Shown here: positions 11,314 to 23,506 of the stretch, one piece after another
How the letters are laid out: each line of letters opens with the position of its first letter
Position numbering within the stretch: position 1 is the first letter of the stretch
Assembly (NCBI GenBank): GCA_029834535.1
Contig: JAQMWT010000130.1
Span: 62,001-126,000, forward strand
Reading direction: 5' to 3'
Origin: Chrysophaeum taylorii
Lineage: Eukaryota; Sar; Pelagophyceae; Pelagomonadales; Pelagomonadaceae
DNA: 64,000 nt
Translations under genes and position numbers: made by a program
Notes under the pieces: model-generated
What the model was told of the DNA's origin: nothing
The model's input: only the letters and a program-made list of their open reading frames with translations
The model's database searches: none

Positions 11314-11550
11314 TCAAGGAGGAACGCGGATGAGGTCCGTTGGCCAGGGGACAACGATGCTCGTCGCGTTGGATTCGTTGCCGTCATCGAGGAAGATTTC
11401 GACCGTCCCCGTCGCCCCGCGCATCGCCGTTCGGGTTATGATCCCGGAGCGCTCGACGCCGCGATGCCGAACGAAAGCGCGGAGGCCGCACACAGGTGGT
11501 GCGACGGTCACGCTCTTCTTCTCCTCCTCCTCGTCGTCAGACACGATCAT
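11314..11550 (-). CDS. Small conserved acidic-start protein, family member 1 (78 residues)
   Basis: The product begins MIVSDDEEEEKK and continues with CGLRAFVRHRGVERSGIITR, AMRGATGTVEI and VVPWPTDLIR. Two close paralogues lie at 36289-36531 and 39482-39724. All three keep length, start, stop and the central block while differing at many third codon positions, which suggests a real coding gene. I recognise no named family. The alternation of short strands with a Gly turn (SGIITR...GTVEI) resembles a small SH3/Tudor-like barrel, but that is inference. It lies between Helitron copies A and E. Confidence 0.6.
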   Translation of the reverse strand: MIVSDDEEEEKKSVTVAPPVCGLRAFVRHRGVERSGIITRTAMRGATGTVEIFLDDGNESNATSIVVPWPTDLIRVPP

Positions 11551-11645
11551 CGGCTTGGACTATTTAATCTTGAACTTTGTCCACAGAAGCGGTGTTTTTT
11601 TTACACAATTGGCTACAATACTAACATATGCACATATACAATGTA

Positions 11646-12069
11646 CAAGTGCAGGCCAGTAAGTTGACCTCGTCGCGGTAAGCTCACCTGGTCCCAGTAC
11701 GTGACCTCGTCCCAGTAAGTTGACCTCGTCCCAGTAAGTTGACCTGGTCCAAGTAAGTTCACCTGGTCCCAGTAAGTTCACCTGGTCCAAGTAAGTTCAC
11801 CTGGTCCCAGTAAGTTGACCTCGTCCCAGTAAGTTGACCTCGTCCCAGTAAGTTGACCTAGTCCCAATCTCTAAACCCGCGTTCACTTGTTTGAACCTCT
11901 TGGATGATCAATGTCTGCCTCGCGCGCCTAGCTGAGCCTTACCCTGATTTTGTGGGACTGCAGTCGACCGTTTAAAGACAGACTAAACACCCCCCCCTTC
12001 TTAGCAGTCGACCTATTAAAGAGAGACAGACAGACAGACAAACATCTATCTCTTTTATAGAAGTTAGGA
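11646..12069 (-). mobile_element. Helitron, short copy E
   Basis: It has the family 3' end (GGCCTGCACTTG on the minus strand) and a 5' end reading TCCTAACTTC, preceded by A. The helicase remnant has gone. About 11650-11870 is an array of the AGTAAGTTCACCTGGTCCC / AGTTGACCTCGTCCC unit, followed by a GACAGACAGACAAACATCT tail. The length is 424 bp, a non-autonomous derivative. Confidence 0.65.
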
Positions 12070-12440
12070 TTAGTTTGAAGTCACCTTTCTCCACACAAAG
12101 TGATCGTCATCCGACACCCCCAGAAAAGGATTAATGTTGTGACACCGGCGTTTAGAATACCGACCTTACGTGTCGAGAAAATCGAATTCGAAGGAAGAGT
12201 AAGGTCGATATTCCGTAACGCTACTCGTCAGGAGAAAAATTTTGGGGAGAACCGCTGCTCGAAGTTGTACCGATTTGGGTTTTTGATGGTCGGCTGCAAA
12301 GGTTAAGAGGTTGTGGTTGAAGGTTTTTTTGTGTCTCCAAATTGAATCGATTTGGGGTTAATTTGTGAAAAACCGGTTGAAAACATAGTAAACCTTTTTT
12401 ACCCTAAGACCTAATTTGAGCCTTTCTAGCCGTTTTTGAG
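12070..12440. other. AT-richer intergenic DNA, no gene seen
   Basis: Base composition drops compared with both sides and no protein-like frame or repeat was recognised. Confidence 0.5.
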
Positions 12441-12442
12441 CC

Positions 12443-14800
12443 GTTGGGACGCACGAAGTGGCTGCGGCCCCGGCGCCCGTTCAGATCTTGCCTGATACGG
12501 TCACCGAGCTCCCCGAGGCAGTGGGCTCGCAGAATCGGTCAACGAAACCGGCCGAGCGGCGCGTACGCCGGTCCAACCTCCGTCGGAAGGAGAGTGTTGC
12601 TGCTGCGTCGCTGTGTACTACCGGAGGAGGATCCGGGCAAGGCGATTGACCTGGAACGAGTGCGAGGGCTGCCCCTTCAATTCTTCGTCTGCAGTTAGCG
12701 CTGCCGCAACGACTTTGCCCGGATGCACGCCGACCTCCGGCCTCAAGTGCTCCGAGAGATCGAGAAATGTCGCACGTCGGTGCCGGCGTCGACGACGACG
12801 TGCTCGAAGACCGGCCCGGCGATGGAGTCGAGGCGATGATAGGCAACCTTTCGTCGGGCGTCAGAGTCTACGCTGACGCGATTACCGTCCAGAGGCTCCA
12901 CTACGACGCGAGCTCGGTCACGCGCTCACGGTCGAAAGCGTCTCCGACGGCACCATCGAGGTGGGCTCGAGCGGCGTCCGCGCAGCGTCGGACAAGGGGA
13001 ACACCGTCGCCTGTCGCGATCGATCGACCGCTTCGAAAAGGCGGCCGCCTGCGCTGTAGCCAGCACAATCGCAGGGGCCTGAGCTGCGGAGGCAGTCGGC
13101 GGCGGAACAGCTCGAGGTCCAGCAGCTCGAGGTCCAGCAAGCGCGTCCCAGAACAACCGCGGCCGAGCGTGCCGTTATGATGGTGGCAAGCGAAGAGGGC
13201 TCCGAGGCCGAGAAGGCCGAGAGGCCATGGAGGCTGCGGCAGCTGTCGCTGCCCTAGCTGATGCTAAGGCCCGGGCCCGTCGAGAGCAACAACTCGAGGT
13301 CCAGCGTCAGCGGAGCGAGGAGGCTGCGGCGGCGAAGCGGAAGCGCGCTCTGCAGGCAGGGTGGCTGAAGAGAAGCATGCGGCGGCCGACGCCCGCGCCG
13401 AAGTGAATCGAGCATTGACCGAGGCGGCAGCAGCAGCAGACGGAGCGGACAAAGGCGCAGCCGGCGAAAAGTGCGACCCGGCGAAAATGCGCCAGCTCCA
13501 GCGCAGCTGCGCCGACGTCGACAGGGATGCGAAGCAGCTGGCCCTGGAGTTCGACTAGGCCGAGGCCGAGCTTAAAGCGCGGGACGAGGAGATCGATCGA
13601 CGACGGGCGCTCATCGCCGAGCTCTCGAGACGCCACTATTCGAGTTCCACGCCGGCCGGCAGGCGTCGGTGCTGGCAAGGACCAGGCCTGGCCTCCGCGG
13701 GTGCGACACCTCTGTATGCGTCTGTTGTGGCGTTGCGCGTCGCGCCGTCCGAGGCCTCTGAAGTCATCGCATCGATCGTCAAGACAAGAGCGCGCCGCCG
13801 AGATGGAGCTCCCGTCCTCGCGCTTCGTCCGCAACCTTTCGAAGCGAGACGGGATGTCTCCGCGAGCTCCTCTTGGCCCTCGACCTCAGCGAGGGCGAGG
13901 TTTCTCGCGTTCCAGCAATCGGACGCGTCGCCGCTCGACGGCGAGGAGCTCATCGTAACTCCGAATCGACGGCGACCGTGGAGTTCGAGACTGGACCGTG
14001 GTGGGCGCCACCGGGAGCTCGCCGACCAGACCGCTGACGGCGAATCAAAGGCTATATATTGCAGCCGCCCGCTTTAGCGACACGCACCCTCGATCAGTTC
14101 CGCGTACGCGAAGCTTTCGTATGGTTCGGCGGACGGAATTCTCAGCGATTGGTGACGTTCGCAGTCTTGCGGGGTGTTCTCGGGACGACCGACAACGCGG
14201 CGGCGGCGGCCTTGGCAAGCGTCGTCCGAGAGCGGGCCGATCCGCATGCCGTCAAGCGCCGAGCCACCGCCGCTGCCGAAGAAACAGACAGAGGTGGTAG
14301 TGGTGGAAGGAAATTCGCCCCCGGTCTGTGTCTCGACCAGCACGACGACAAGACTGTGACGGCCGTGATTGAAGCAGCGCGAATAATGGGGCGGCTCGAC
14401 TACGAGGCGAAAGCCGCCGCTTGTTGCCAAGCGGCGATCGATCGGCACCGTGCGCGAAACAAGTGCCGAAACGATCGCGACGGCGCTCGATCGAGCCGTA
14501 AACGACACGACGAGGACCTTGGATGCCGTCGAGAAGAAGAGTGCCCCTTGTCGACAAGACAACCAGGAGGGACAAACCGCGCGCGCTCGCGGAGTCGGAA
14601 AGAAAGCTCGACGACGCCAAATTCGCCAAGTTCCGTAGTAGCAGTCGATGCAAGACGCTCGTCAGCAACATTGGTGGCTGGCTATACCCGGTGAATGGGC
14701 GCGGGCGACCTTGTCAAGGCCAAGTCCTACACTTCGACGCGTCGAGGGAGGAGCTAACCCTGAGGGCGGCCTATTGGATGATGCCAGACCAGCCGTAGTA
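12443..14800 (+). pseudogene. Decayed long coding region, Ala/Glu/Arg-rich and partly coiled-coil, unidentified
   Basis: Successive plus-strand stretches in different frames have the look of one old protein. These include a segment near 12770-12890 (GVRVYADAITVQRLHYD), Ala-rich heptad-like helices at 13225-13560 (EVNRALTEAAAAADGADKG; RQLQRSCADVDRDAKQLALE), a stretch at 14059-14430 (VREAFVWFGGRNSQRLVTF), and Ala/Asp-rich helices at 14450-14640. Frame changes and stops occur throughout. I could not match it to a family; a structural or tail-like coiled-coil protein is possible. An unrecognised multi-intron gene cannot be excluded, but the frame switches have no clear splice sites. Confidence 0.4.
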
Positions 14801-15711
14801 TGCGAATTCAAAAGGATGGAAAAAAAACTTGGGACTGGATGGATATCCATCGGCGACGACGGCTTGAATCTCCGGTTGGCTCAAAGCAACAAATCGTCGG
14901 TCGTCCTTTTTCGAGGTACCGAATGGCGGCGCTTTTTTTTTCGAGCTCGACAAAAAAACGATTACGACGAGTATGTGGATGAAACGGCGGGAGGCACCGT
15001 TTTTTATAATGTGTGGATACGGGCGTTTTCTTTCTTTCTTTCGCCGACGACGACGACGACGACGACGAGCTCGGTCTCCTCGAGCTCGCCGATTGACGGC
15101 ACGGGGCGACTATCGCTGACGGGCAACCAGCCGCCCAAATGGTCGACATGGTACCGCGTGCTAGGAGTCAGGAGTTCTACGGAGGAATTATTAACCACAT
15201 TGTCGGGCGGTCTTTTTGCTTTCGTGCGTTTTTGCCTGCAAACTCGAGCAGCCGGTTCGCGCTCTAGGAAATAAATTAGCATAGAATCGAAGGAGCAACG
15301 AGGGTGAAAACAACTGGCCAGTTGGAGAACAACCCCCTTTCGACGCCTATCATTGACATAATAATTCAGTGTCGGCAGGGGGCTGCGCTTGGAAGCCACC
15401 TTAATCCCCCCTAGAATATAGAATATAACTCGAGCGCCGACTGATGATTGGCGCGAGCTCGCTAGGAGGCTCGACGTGATGAGGGTTGGTTTGTTTTGAG
15501 AGGGGATTGATTGTGTGGCGACGCGAGTGGTGGTTGGGGCATCTCGAGGCCTAGTCGGGGTCGTGGAGCAGGCAAGAGAGGCCCCGAGGCGTGGTGAGGG
15601 CACCCCTACCGAAAAAATACGGCGGCGGAAGGACTGTTTAAATAAATTAATTAAACTCCAAAAGAAGAAGAAGATAAGCCGGCGTAAAGAAGATCCGTAT
15701 CTGTAGGATAC
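14801..15711. other. No confident gene
   Basis: A GAC trinucleotide run lies at about 15045-15066. Open frames span the region in several phases, but none shows a motif. A GACGTCA motif at 15714-15720 sits at the start of the ankyrin gene and resembles a CRE-type bZIP site. Confidence 0.4.
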
Positions 15712-17835
15712 GTGACGTCATCATATATGAAGAAGTGGGCGGCCGAGGACGACTTTGTCCGCGATGTCAAGGCGTGCGCGCGGCGCGCTCTGCGGCGGCG
15801 GCGGCAGCGGTGCGAGCCAGTTATGATGCGGAGAGAGGCCGCCTTGCCTCAAAAGGAAGCGGTTCTGGCGTCGTCGTCGTCGTCGAAGGACGTGTTGGAG
15901 ACGTGGGTCGGGGGAAAACCGCCGACCAAATTTTTTTTTCCGCTTCCAAAATCAAGACAGCAGCAGACGCGGAAACCGGAAATCCACAAAAAGCTCCGGA
16001 AATCGCCGTTCTATTCCGAGAATGCGGTGGTCCTGCCGCCTGTTGTTGTTGCCGAGCAGCAGCCGGTGGTCGAAGCGGAGCGCGCGGGTCCGACGAACTG
16101 GTCGGTAGACGATCTTCGAATAAAATACAGACGCGGAATAATTCCGGCATTCGATACCACGATTCGCCCAAAACCGAGACGGTTCGTCCTCGACGTCCAC
16201 CAGCTGTGGCTAACGAATCTCGAGCATTTGGCAGGGCCCCGACATCGTCGTTGCGACCACATCGCGGTCGCCGCGGCGAAGTCCCAAATCCAGTCCGTTG
16301 TCTTCGAGTTTCGGAGACCTCCGTCCTACGTAACGGCACAAGAGACCCGCGCTCGCGAGGAGGCAGCGAAGCCTGTTTTTTCTCCGGCGACGACGACTGT
16401 TTCGCGCGGCAGAACGACGACGCCCGGGGGGGTTTTGCCGCCGGACGATCCGCCGCCGGAGACGACGACGCGGCGGTTAGTGCTGCTGTACCAGGAGATT
16501 CGGCGGGATGTGGCGATACAGATATTTTCGAAGGATGATACGAGCTTCTTCGAGGTAGTTGGGGTCAGGCGGCGCGAGGCGAAAAGGATAAGACTGGAGA
16601 CGAAAGAAGTGATCTCGAATTCCGGAATCTTCGCTCCGCTTCGGATAAATTCCAAATTCTGGCGACAGTTTTTTCGGTTTGGTCGCTTGGAATTTCTGTG
16701 GCCCCTCAGACTGCGGCCGAAGACGCTGGTGGTCGAGGAGGAGCCGCATCTCTTAGGTCTGGAGGTCTGCGGCGCGGCAGACTTGGCGGGAAAATTGCCC
16801 GGAGCCTGGTGCCGGGGAAGTACAGTTTTTGTGAAGAATCTGGTATTAAAAGCGCTGGAAGAGGGCGTGGCGGCGCCCGATTTGCTCGCCTTGGACGCGA
16901 CGAGGGGCCCTCCGAGACGAAGCGTAGAAGTTCTGCTGCCTCTAATACCGTTGATTATTCGAGCGCCCTTCGCGGAGACGACCCGAACCGTCGCGACAAC
17001 CCTATCCGACACGGTAACCGTACCCTCCATGCTCCGACCGAACCCGAAGACCGCGCCTCTGTCTGTCGCCGTGGTGCGCACGACGGCGAACAGTACTTCG
17101 GTTCTCGGTCGTCACGCGAGACATTCCGACGATTCGTGCGACGACGGAATTCCCGAACCTCGCCAGTTCTACCCTCAATCCTCCGCAAGGCACCGAGGGT
17201 CAAACACGCCCACCAATTTCGTCGTGGTTCGCGGGTGCGTCAAGAAAAAAGGATTCGCCGCGTCGTGTCGAACCGAGAGAAAAAAACAGCTTCTCGCGCC
17301 GTCGCTTTACGTTCGAAGACGACGACCTCGAGTAGCCCTTCGAACCGCGTCGACGCCAACCACAACCAAGCCGCGAATTGTTGGTGTCGTCGCGCCCGAC
17401 TCCTCCTCCGTACCCTACGCGCCGCACCTTCTTCGCGACTCGATCTTCCTCGCGGAGGTCCCGATTTCATCCCCTTCGGAAATAGTTGTGCCAAAACCCG
17501 ACGCTACCGAAGCCGTTCTCGCTGCCAAGTCCGGGAATATCGAAAAGGTCGAAGACGCCCTCGAACAAGACGTCTTCGTCGACCAAACAGACAAACACGG
17601 AAACTCTCTTCTGATTCTCGCGGCGCAAACGAACAACAAGCGCATGATCAAGGCTCTCCTTCGCCGCGGAGCTAACGTCAACTTCCAGAACGCTCTCGGC
17701 AACACCGCCCTCCACTACTGCTGCGAGTACCAGTACCACGACCTCGCCGACTACCTCACGGCAAAAGGCGCGGACACCTCCCTCCTCAACGCCAACGGCC
17801 TCACCTGCTTCGAGGGACTCGCCCTCGCTAATTAG
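15712..17835 (+). CDS. Ankyrin-repeat protein with long basic N-terminal region (707 residues)
   Basis: The last ~110 residues hold three ankyrin repeats: EAVLAAKSGNIEKVEDAL, then DKHGNSLLILAAQTNN with ALLRRGANVNFQN, then LGNTALHYCCEYQYHDLADY with KGADTSLLNANGLTCFEGL. This exact C-terminal arrangement (G-N-T-A-L-H-Y-C, then GADxxxxNxxGLTCxEGL) is common in protist ankyrin proteins. The preceding ~600 residues are Arg-, Pro- and Thr-rich with a short structured patch (WSVDDLRIKYRRGIIPAFD, near residue 130) and no domain I can name. The Met at 15712 gives the longest frame; the Met at 15727 (MKKWAAEDDF) is an equally plausible start. The continuous 2.1-kb frame argues for an intact, intronless gene, probably a scaffold or adaptor. 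Confidence 0.7.
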   Translation: MTSSYMKKWAAEDDFVRDVKACARRALRRRRQRCEPVMMRREAALPQKEAVLASSSSSKDVLETWVGGKPPTKFFFPLPKSRQQQTRKPEIHKKLRKSPFYSENAVVLPPVVVAEQQPVVEAERAGPTNWSVDDLRIKYRRGIIPAFDTTIRPKPRRFVLDVHQLWLTNLEHLAGPRHRRCDHIAVAAAKSQIQSVVFEFRRPPSYVTAQETRAREEAAKPVFSPATTTVSRGRTTTPGGVLPPDDPPPETTTRRLVLLYQEIRRDVAIQIFSKDDTSFFEVVGVRRREAKRIRLETKEVISNSGIFAPLRINSKFWRQFFRFGRLEFLWPLRLRPKTLVVEEEPHLLGLEVCGAADLAGKLPGAWCRGSTVFVKNLVLKALEEGVAAPDLLALDATRGPPRRSVEVLLPLIPLIIRAPFAETTRTVATTLSDTVTVPSMLRPNPKTAPLSVAVVRTTANSTSVLGRHARHSDDSCDDGIPEPRQFYPQSSARHRGSNTPTNFVVVRGCVKKKGFAASCRTERKKQLLAPSLYVRRRRPRVALRTASTPTTTKPRIVGVVAPDSSSVPYAPHLLRDSIFLAEVPISSPSEIVVPKPDATEAVLAAKSGNIEKVEDALEQDVFVDQTDKHGNSLLILAAQTNNKRMIKALLRRGANVNFQNALGNTALHYCCEYQYHDLADYLTAKGADTSLLNANGLTCFEGLALAN

Positions 17836-20318
17836 GAGGAGGAGGAGGAGGAGGAGGATATCTCAACTTCTGTCGCGACTTTTTTTTTATCGTCATCACG
17901 GACTTGCTGCTGTCTTAAAGAGACGCTCCTGCGTTTCAGCAGCAGCAGCAGCAGCGGCACGAGACTCCCGTATGCTTGGTCAGAGGGTTGATCGCCAACG
18001 CTGTGTAGAGGTGGGAACACGTCCGGTGGTTGGCGCCTCGACCGCGAGTTTCGACGTTCGATTTGACCAAAATCTTCGACGACGTAGTTCGCGCGAAGAC
18101 TTCTTTTCTTCAGGGACGTCGTCGACCACACGACCTCCTCGAATCGAAGAACTCCAAGATCATCCTTTCTGTGATTTATTTCTTTCACCCCAAATTGAAT
18201 TTCTGGCCGCGCAGTGGAAGACAAGACAAGACAAGACAAGACAGGACAGGACAGGACCGCCGGGGGCACGTTCCGGCCACCCCACTCGCGCTCGTCACCC
18301 AATCTTTCTTCGCTCAAGCCAGGAAAGTCATCACTTTTTATCACGACCGACACTTTGGCAAATTTGGTAATTTCCGGTAATAATTACCTTACCGTAGCCT
18401 CATCTCATCAAAACCTCAAAGATGGTCAGTTTCAGTTTTACTACTCTGAGCACTCATTCTTTTTGCCGGCCTGTGGCGAACTGCCAGCATCTGTGCGGCT
18501 CCCGGGGATTGCCAAGCCCTCGGTAGACCTCGCGGGAGTCCGTCCTGGCGACGACGGAGACGTGCGATCATGTCGTTGTCGGGCGAAAAGTCGATCCGAG
18601 TGCCGCTTCCGCGTCGAAGGAGGCAGCGCGAGCCGCCGGCATTCACAGCTTTGTCGAACTCCCAACGAATGAATGAAATCTTGGATCCTGGCAAACGTGC
18701 CAACAGCCGAGCCCTCGGGGCGGCCTTTGTCGTCGTGCCGCGTCGAGTCGCGTTCGGCAAGGGTCGCGACGCGAGCGCGGATCGCCATTTCGAGGCAGTG
18801 TTTGCGTCGTACGCGGCGTTCGAGGACCACAGCAGGCACGCCGCCTTGCCTTTTGCGACCGCTGCGAGATTGTCACCGCTCGACCGAGACCGCAGGTGGG
18901 CCGGGCTATTCTGCAGCCAAATCCATGGATAGCCGCCGAGCCCTCCGGCTTTCGAGAAATGGAAACCCAAACGACGAGATGGCTGCGCGCGAGGCTGACC
19001 CGGTCGCCGCTGGCGCTGCCAGCTCGGGAGCCGCCGCCCTGCCGTGCGCGCCATGGACAATAAGCCGCGGCGGTCGACGCTCCCCATCCCCGGCACTTTC
19101 GCGCTCTTCTCTCCGCGAGCGCGGCCGCGGCGCGCGCTTTGCGCCACGGTCATTCCCTGTGCGCTCGGGGTGTTCCCCGTGACATGCGATGAGCTTGTCG
19201 TCGTTAGGAGACCCGCGCCATGCACTCCTTCCTCCTTCAAGCTCCCTGTGAACAGTACTCCGGGATTTCAGCTCAGCTCTTCGTCGAGTCCAGGACGCGA
19301 GACGCAGCAGCTTCGGCAAATTATTTGGATCGCCTTCGTCGTCGTCGAAAGAAAGACAGACAAACCCACCTCGAAATTTCAGCAACGAGTCCGACGGCGT
19401 CGGAGCACACAGCCTTTTTTTTGCGCCGGCGGTCTCTCCCATCAGCTGTCGTCCAGGAATTCTCGTGGCGTCCCTAAATTGTGTCGATTAAAAGCCGGTT
19501 ATCATTAATAATAAATAACTGGGGCGGCTGCTTTCGGTTGATGACGTTCGTCTTATATCTCATCCCTGTGGGGCTGCTTGCTTGTCGTGAAAAAGGATGT
19601 GCGAGAGACCTTGGCGAGGAGTGGCGAGCGGGCTATTGGATCTCTCGGCGCCGGAACTTTGGCGGAAGATGGACTGACTGTCCTGGGGATAAATGAAAGT
19701 GGCGATGATTGATGGCCGTCAAAGATAATATTAATTCGCGTTTAACCTATAAAAAATCTAGAATCATCTGCCCCGGGAAAAAAAGGGGGTTGAGCTTTTG
19801 TCGAGATCCTGGGCACGCGCGACGAGGAGAAGAAGAGGGTTCGTGACGGACTCGCCTTGTTACAGCAGTCCCTCGGACTGACTGACTGACTGACTCGGAG
19901 GGGTTAAAAAAAAAAAAAAAGCTTAAACGTTTTTTTAGAACATGCCAACAAAATATAATATCGTTTTATGTCGATATTTAATATTATATCGTTTCGTTTG
20001 TACAAATTTTGTTCAATTTTCGCTTTGGAAAACGAAAACCGGTGTGGGCTGTTGTTGGTTTGTCTAATTTTGTATAGGCGTTTTTTTTTTTAATAGCTTC
20101 TTCTATATAATATCAGTATAAAACGAAAAAAAATGAAGGATATTATATTTTTGGTAATATAATATAGCGCCGTTCAATAGTAAAACGACGCCAAAAAAGT
20201 AAGTAGTTCGATAGATAAAAAAAAAGAGAGGTTCCAAACCCCCTACTTGAGCCGAATTCCTAGGAGCCGAATTCTTCGGGCGAACAGTTCCTATACATTT
20301 ACAAGAGTATAGGGTGAC
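17836..20318. other. Long region without a confident gene
   Basis: A GAG run follows the ankyrin stop (17836-17858), and a GACAA/GACAG short tandem repeat lies at 18218-18253. At 18416-19450, open frames exist on both strands, the longest minus frame being 274 residues, but none has a recognisable motif and GC-driven shadow frames are likely. About 19895-20235 is strikingly AT-rich, with repeated AATATAATATCG-type palindromic stretches. It precedes the tyrosinase and may be its promoter region. Confidence 0.4.
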
Positions 20319-20342
20319 GTGATCGAAGTTCGTCTTCTTCGA

Positions 20343-22101
20343 ATGAAGAAGTCGTACGGCGCGGTCGCGCGCGAGGTCGCGACCCCCCAGCGGCGCGCGC
20401 TCGGGCTAGTGATTGCGATCTTCCTGGTGGGCGTCCAGGTCCGTCCGCGTCCGCAGCTCGTCTCCGTCAAGGTACGCCCCAAAGTCCTTGTCACGAATGA
20501 ATGAATGAATGAGCGAAGGCCAGGTGGAGGCAATGAACGACTACGAAAAACGGTTCGGGCGCATCATGAACGGCGCGCAGGACGAGCTCGGGTTCGTGGT
20601 ATTGGAGCTTTTTCAGCCGACGACCCTCCGGCTGGAGGCGACGCGGTGCGAGTGGCATTTGGCTTTTTTGGACGACGACGCGAGGACTCGCGTCGGTTGC
20701 GAGATCGAGGTGGAGGCGACACAAGTCGGGGAATACGAGAGTTACGTTGCGTACGCCGGCGGACGCGCGAACTTTGTGATATTGGCGAGATACGTGCGGC
20801 GCGAGATGAGGGACCTCACGCGGAGAGATTTTGATTTGTATCTGAACGGCGTGCACGCCATGTGGAAAAGTTCGTCGTACCTCGCCAACAAGCATCTCAT
20901 TCACTCGGCGCAGAAGGAGTGCGACAGCTGGCACGGAAACGCGAATTTTCTCGTCGCCCACGTCGCGTTTACGATGGAGTTCGAACAACTCCTTCAGGCG
21001 AAGGAGCCGAGGACGTGCGCGCATTATTGGGACTACACGATCGACGCCGCGAGGGGGGAGGGCTGGGTCGATTCGCCGGTTTTTGAGTGGTACGGGAGAG
21101 CGAACAATAGAGATCACATCGTCTCGACCTCGACGTGGGCGTACACGCCGCTGACGCGCGGAGGTAACGTGACGAACGCTTACGGGCTGCTGATGGCGCC
21201 GTGGAATACGATACGGACACCTTTCGTGACCCGATCCCAGCAACTCTGGGGCTGGCACCACAACGGAAAACTCGTCGATTGCGCTAAATTTAAGTACGGG
21301 GCGTCGCAACCATCTTTTGCGGCTCTGATCTCCTTCGTCGACGTAAAACTGCACTCGAAAGTGCACGCGTGGCTCGGCGGCGCCTGGAACAACGTCCCGG
21401 AAATCATCGCCTCGGAGCAACTCGTCCTCGATCAGCTGACGATCACAAACTTGCCGCTGCTCCTCGAGATCAAAAAGCGTCTCTGGAGGAGCGGAGTCGC
21501 GCGGTGTCCAGACTACTGCGGCTTTGATGGCCCTTGCGAATGCGTGCTCAACTCGTATTTTGAAAACATGACTGCCTTCCAAATTCTTGACTATACCGGT
21601 GCCTTTCTAGACCTCTGGGACGTCAACATCACCAACGTCACGGCCTGGGACGAAATTCTCCACGAGGCCACCAACACGGGCTGGATGGGGACCATGTTGT
21701 CGGACGGGAGTCCTCAGGACCCCATGTTCTGGATCATTCATCAGATGCAAGAACGCTTGTTTTTTGCGCTTCGCTGGTACAAGTGGACCGGGGGTCTCGT
21801 CTTCGACGACCACTACGGCGACCCGTTGCCCCACCACTACTTTGATTGGTCCGTCGTCGACGGCTACCCCTATCTCCCGAACATGACCTGGTCCCGTTCC
21901 TGTCCCGGGACCCTCCCCGGCGACCTCATGGCCTTCGAAAACCTCCTTCGCAACACCCCAACAAGCTCCCGACACACGAACGTCGAGTTCTACAACATGA
22001 CTGGTCCCTTTTCGATTCACACAAACTACGTCTACGACCACCTCACCAACTTTACGCAGTGCGGTGACATCGTCAAGCAAGAGGGCACCTTTTCCTCTTG
22101 A
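20343..22101 (+). CDS. Tyrosinase / polyphenol oxidase (type-3 copper), membrane-anchored or secreted
   Basis: The enzyme oxidises phenols to o-quinones with a dinuclear copper centre (family knowledge). Numbering from the Met at 20509, CuA ligands are His132 (NKHLIHSA), His142 (SWHGNANF) and His151 (VAHVAF), followed by HYWDYT. CuB ligands are His282 and His286 (LHSKVHAWLGG) and His411 in DPMFWIIHQMQERL. About seven N-x-T sequons point to passage through the ER. Just upstream, 20343-20471 encodes basic residues and a hydrophobic stretch (ALGLVIAIFLVGVQV), a signal anchor or signal peptide. A donor GTACGC at 20472 and an acceptor CCAG ending at 20523 would join it in phase to VEAMNDYEK, a 52-bp intron (inferred). 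Starting at 20509 instead would give a leaderless 530-residue protein. It is convergent with FabG, 106 bp away. Confidence 0.88.
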
Positions 22102-22207
22102 TTAAAACAATCAATCAATCAATCGTCTTTTTCTTTTGCTTTCGAACGAAGTCTCGTTGTCGTCGTCGTTGCTGTTTTTCGCATATCTAATTATCGGAAA
22201 ATAATTA

Positions 22208-23023
<816 letters not shown>

Positions 23024-23506
23024 TCAACAGCGAGGGTCGAGGGTCATCATCACGTTTTGATGTTCCGTCAAGGTGAGCAGAAGGATAATCCACGATTCGA
23101 ACGCCGAGGCCTTCGACGACGCCTCGAGATCCCATTTCCTCGGTCGGCCAAGCTGTGACGTCGTGGCCGTTTGCTCAACTCTCCGACTGACGCCAATCAT
23201 CCAGAGATCATGCTCGACGCGCTCCAGGCCTGTGGCCGCCGCCGCGGCATGTTCGAAGGGGCGGTTCGTTGGTACCCCGACCTTCAAAAGGCTGTCCAAG
23301 GAGCTCCTTGGATCGAGAAGGGTTTCGAGCGCCTCGCGAAGGCATTCCGGCTGGTGCTTCCTGTCCGAGGACGACGAAATCGGAGAGACGGAGACGTTAA
23401 CAACGCCGACGACGTCGCATAGCGGACGCCGGTCTTCTTCCCCGACCGAGGACGCACTTTCGATGTCGACTGCAACTTTTGAAGAGGTACCCCCCAGGAT
23501 GTTCAC
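23024..23506 (-). CDS. Hypothetical protein, uncertain
   Basis: A 160-residue minus frame ends 18 bp upstream of the FabG start. It has balanced composition (LREALETLLDPRSSLDSLLK; RVEHDLWMIGVSRRV). The plus strand of the same DNA gives a competing natural-looking stretch (NHPEIMLDALQACGRRRGMF, 23171-23422), so the coding strand is not settled. No family was recognised. It could be an exon of a larger gene continuing to about 24200, where minus-strand frames with similar composition lie, or it could be noise in GC-rich DNA. Confidence 0.25.
   Translation of the reverse strand: MNILGGTSSKVAVDIESASSVGEEDRRPLCDVVGVVNVSVSPISSSSDRKHQPECLREALETLLDPRSSLDSLLKVGVPTNRPFEHAAAAATGLERVEHDLWMIGVSRRVEQTATTSQLGRPRKWDLEASSKASAFESWIILLLTLTEHQNVMMTLDPRC

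Noticed and set aside
16698-17675. A 325-residue open frame overlapping the ankyrin gene
   Set aside because: It is a shadow: Arg/Ser-rich, with no motif, while the ankyrin frame ends in three clear repeats.
18416-19240. A 274-residue minus-strand open frame
   Set aside because: Competing frames of similar length exist on the plus strand, the composition is Arg/Ser-driven, and no motif is present; probably GC-rich shadowing.
20238-20262. A second gypsy polypurine tract (CCCCCTACTTGAG, also at 25989-26001)
   Set aside because: Only about 13 bp are shared and no LTR lies beside it.
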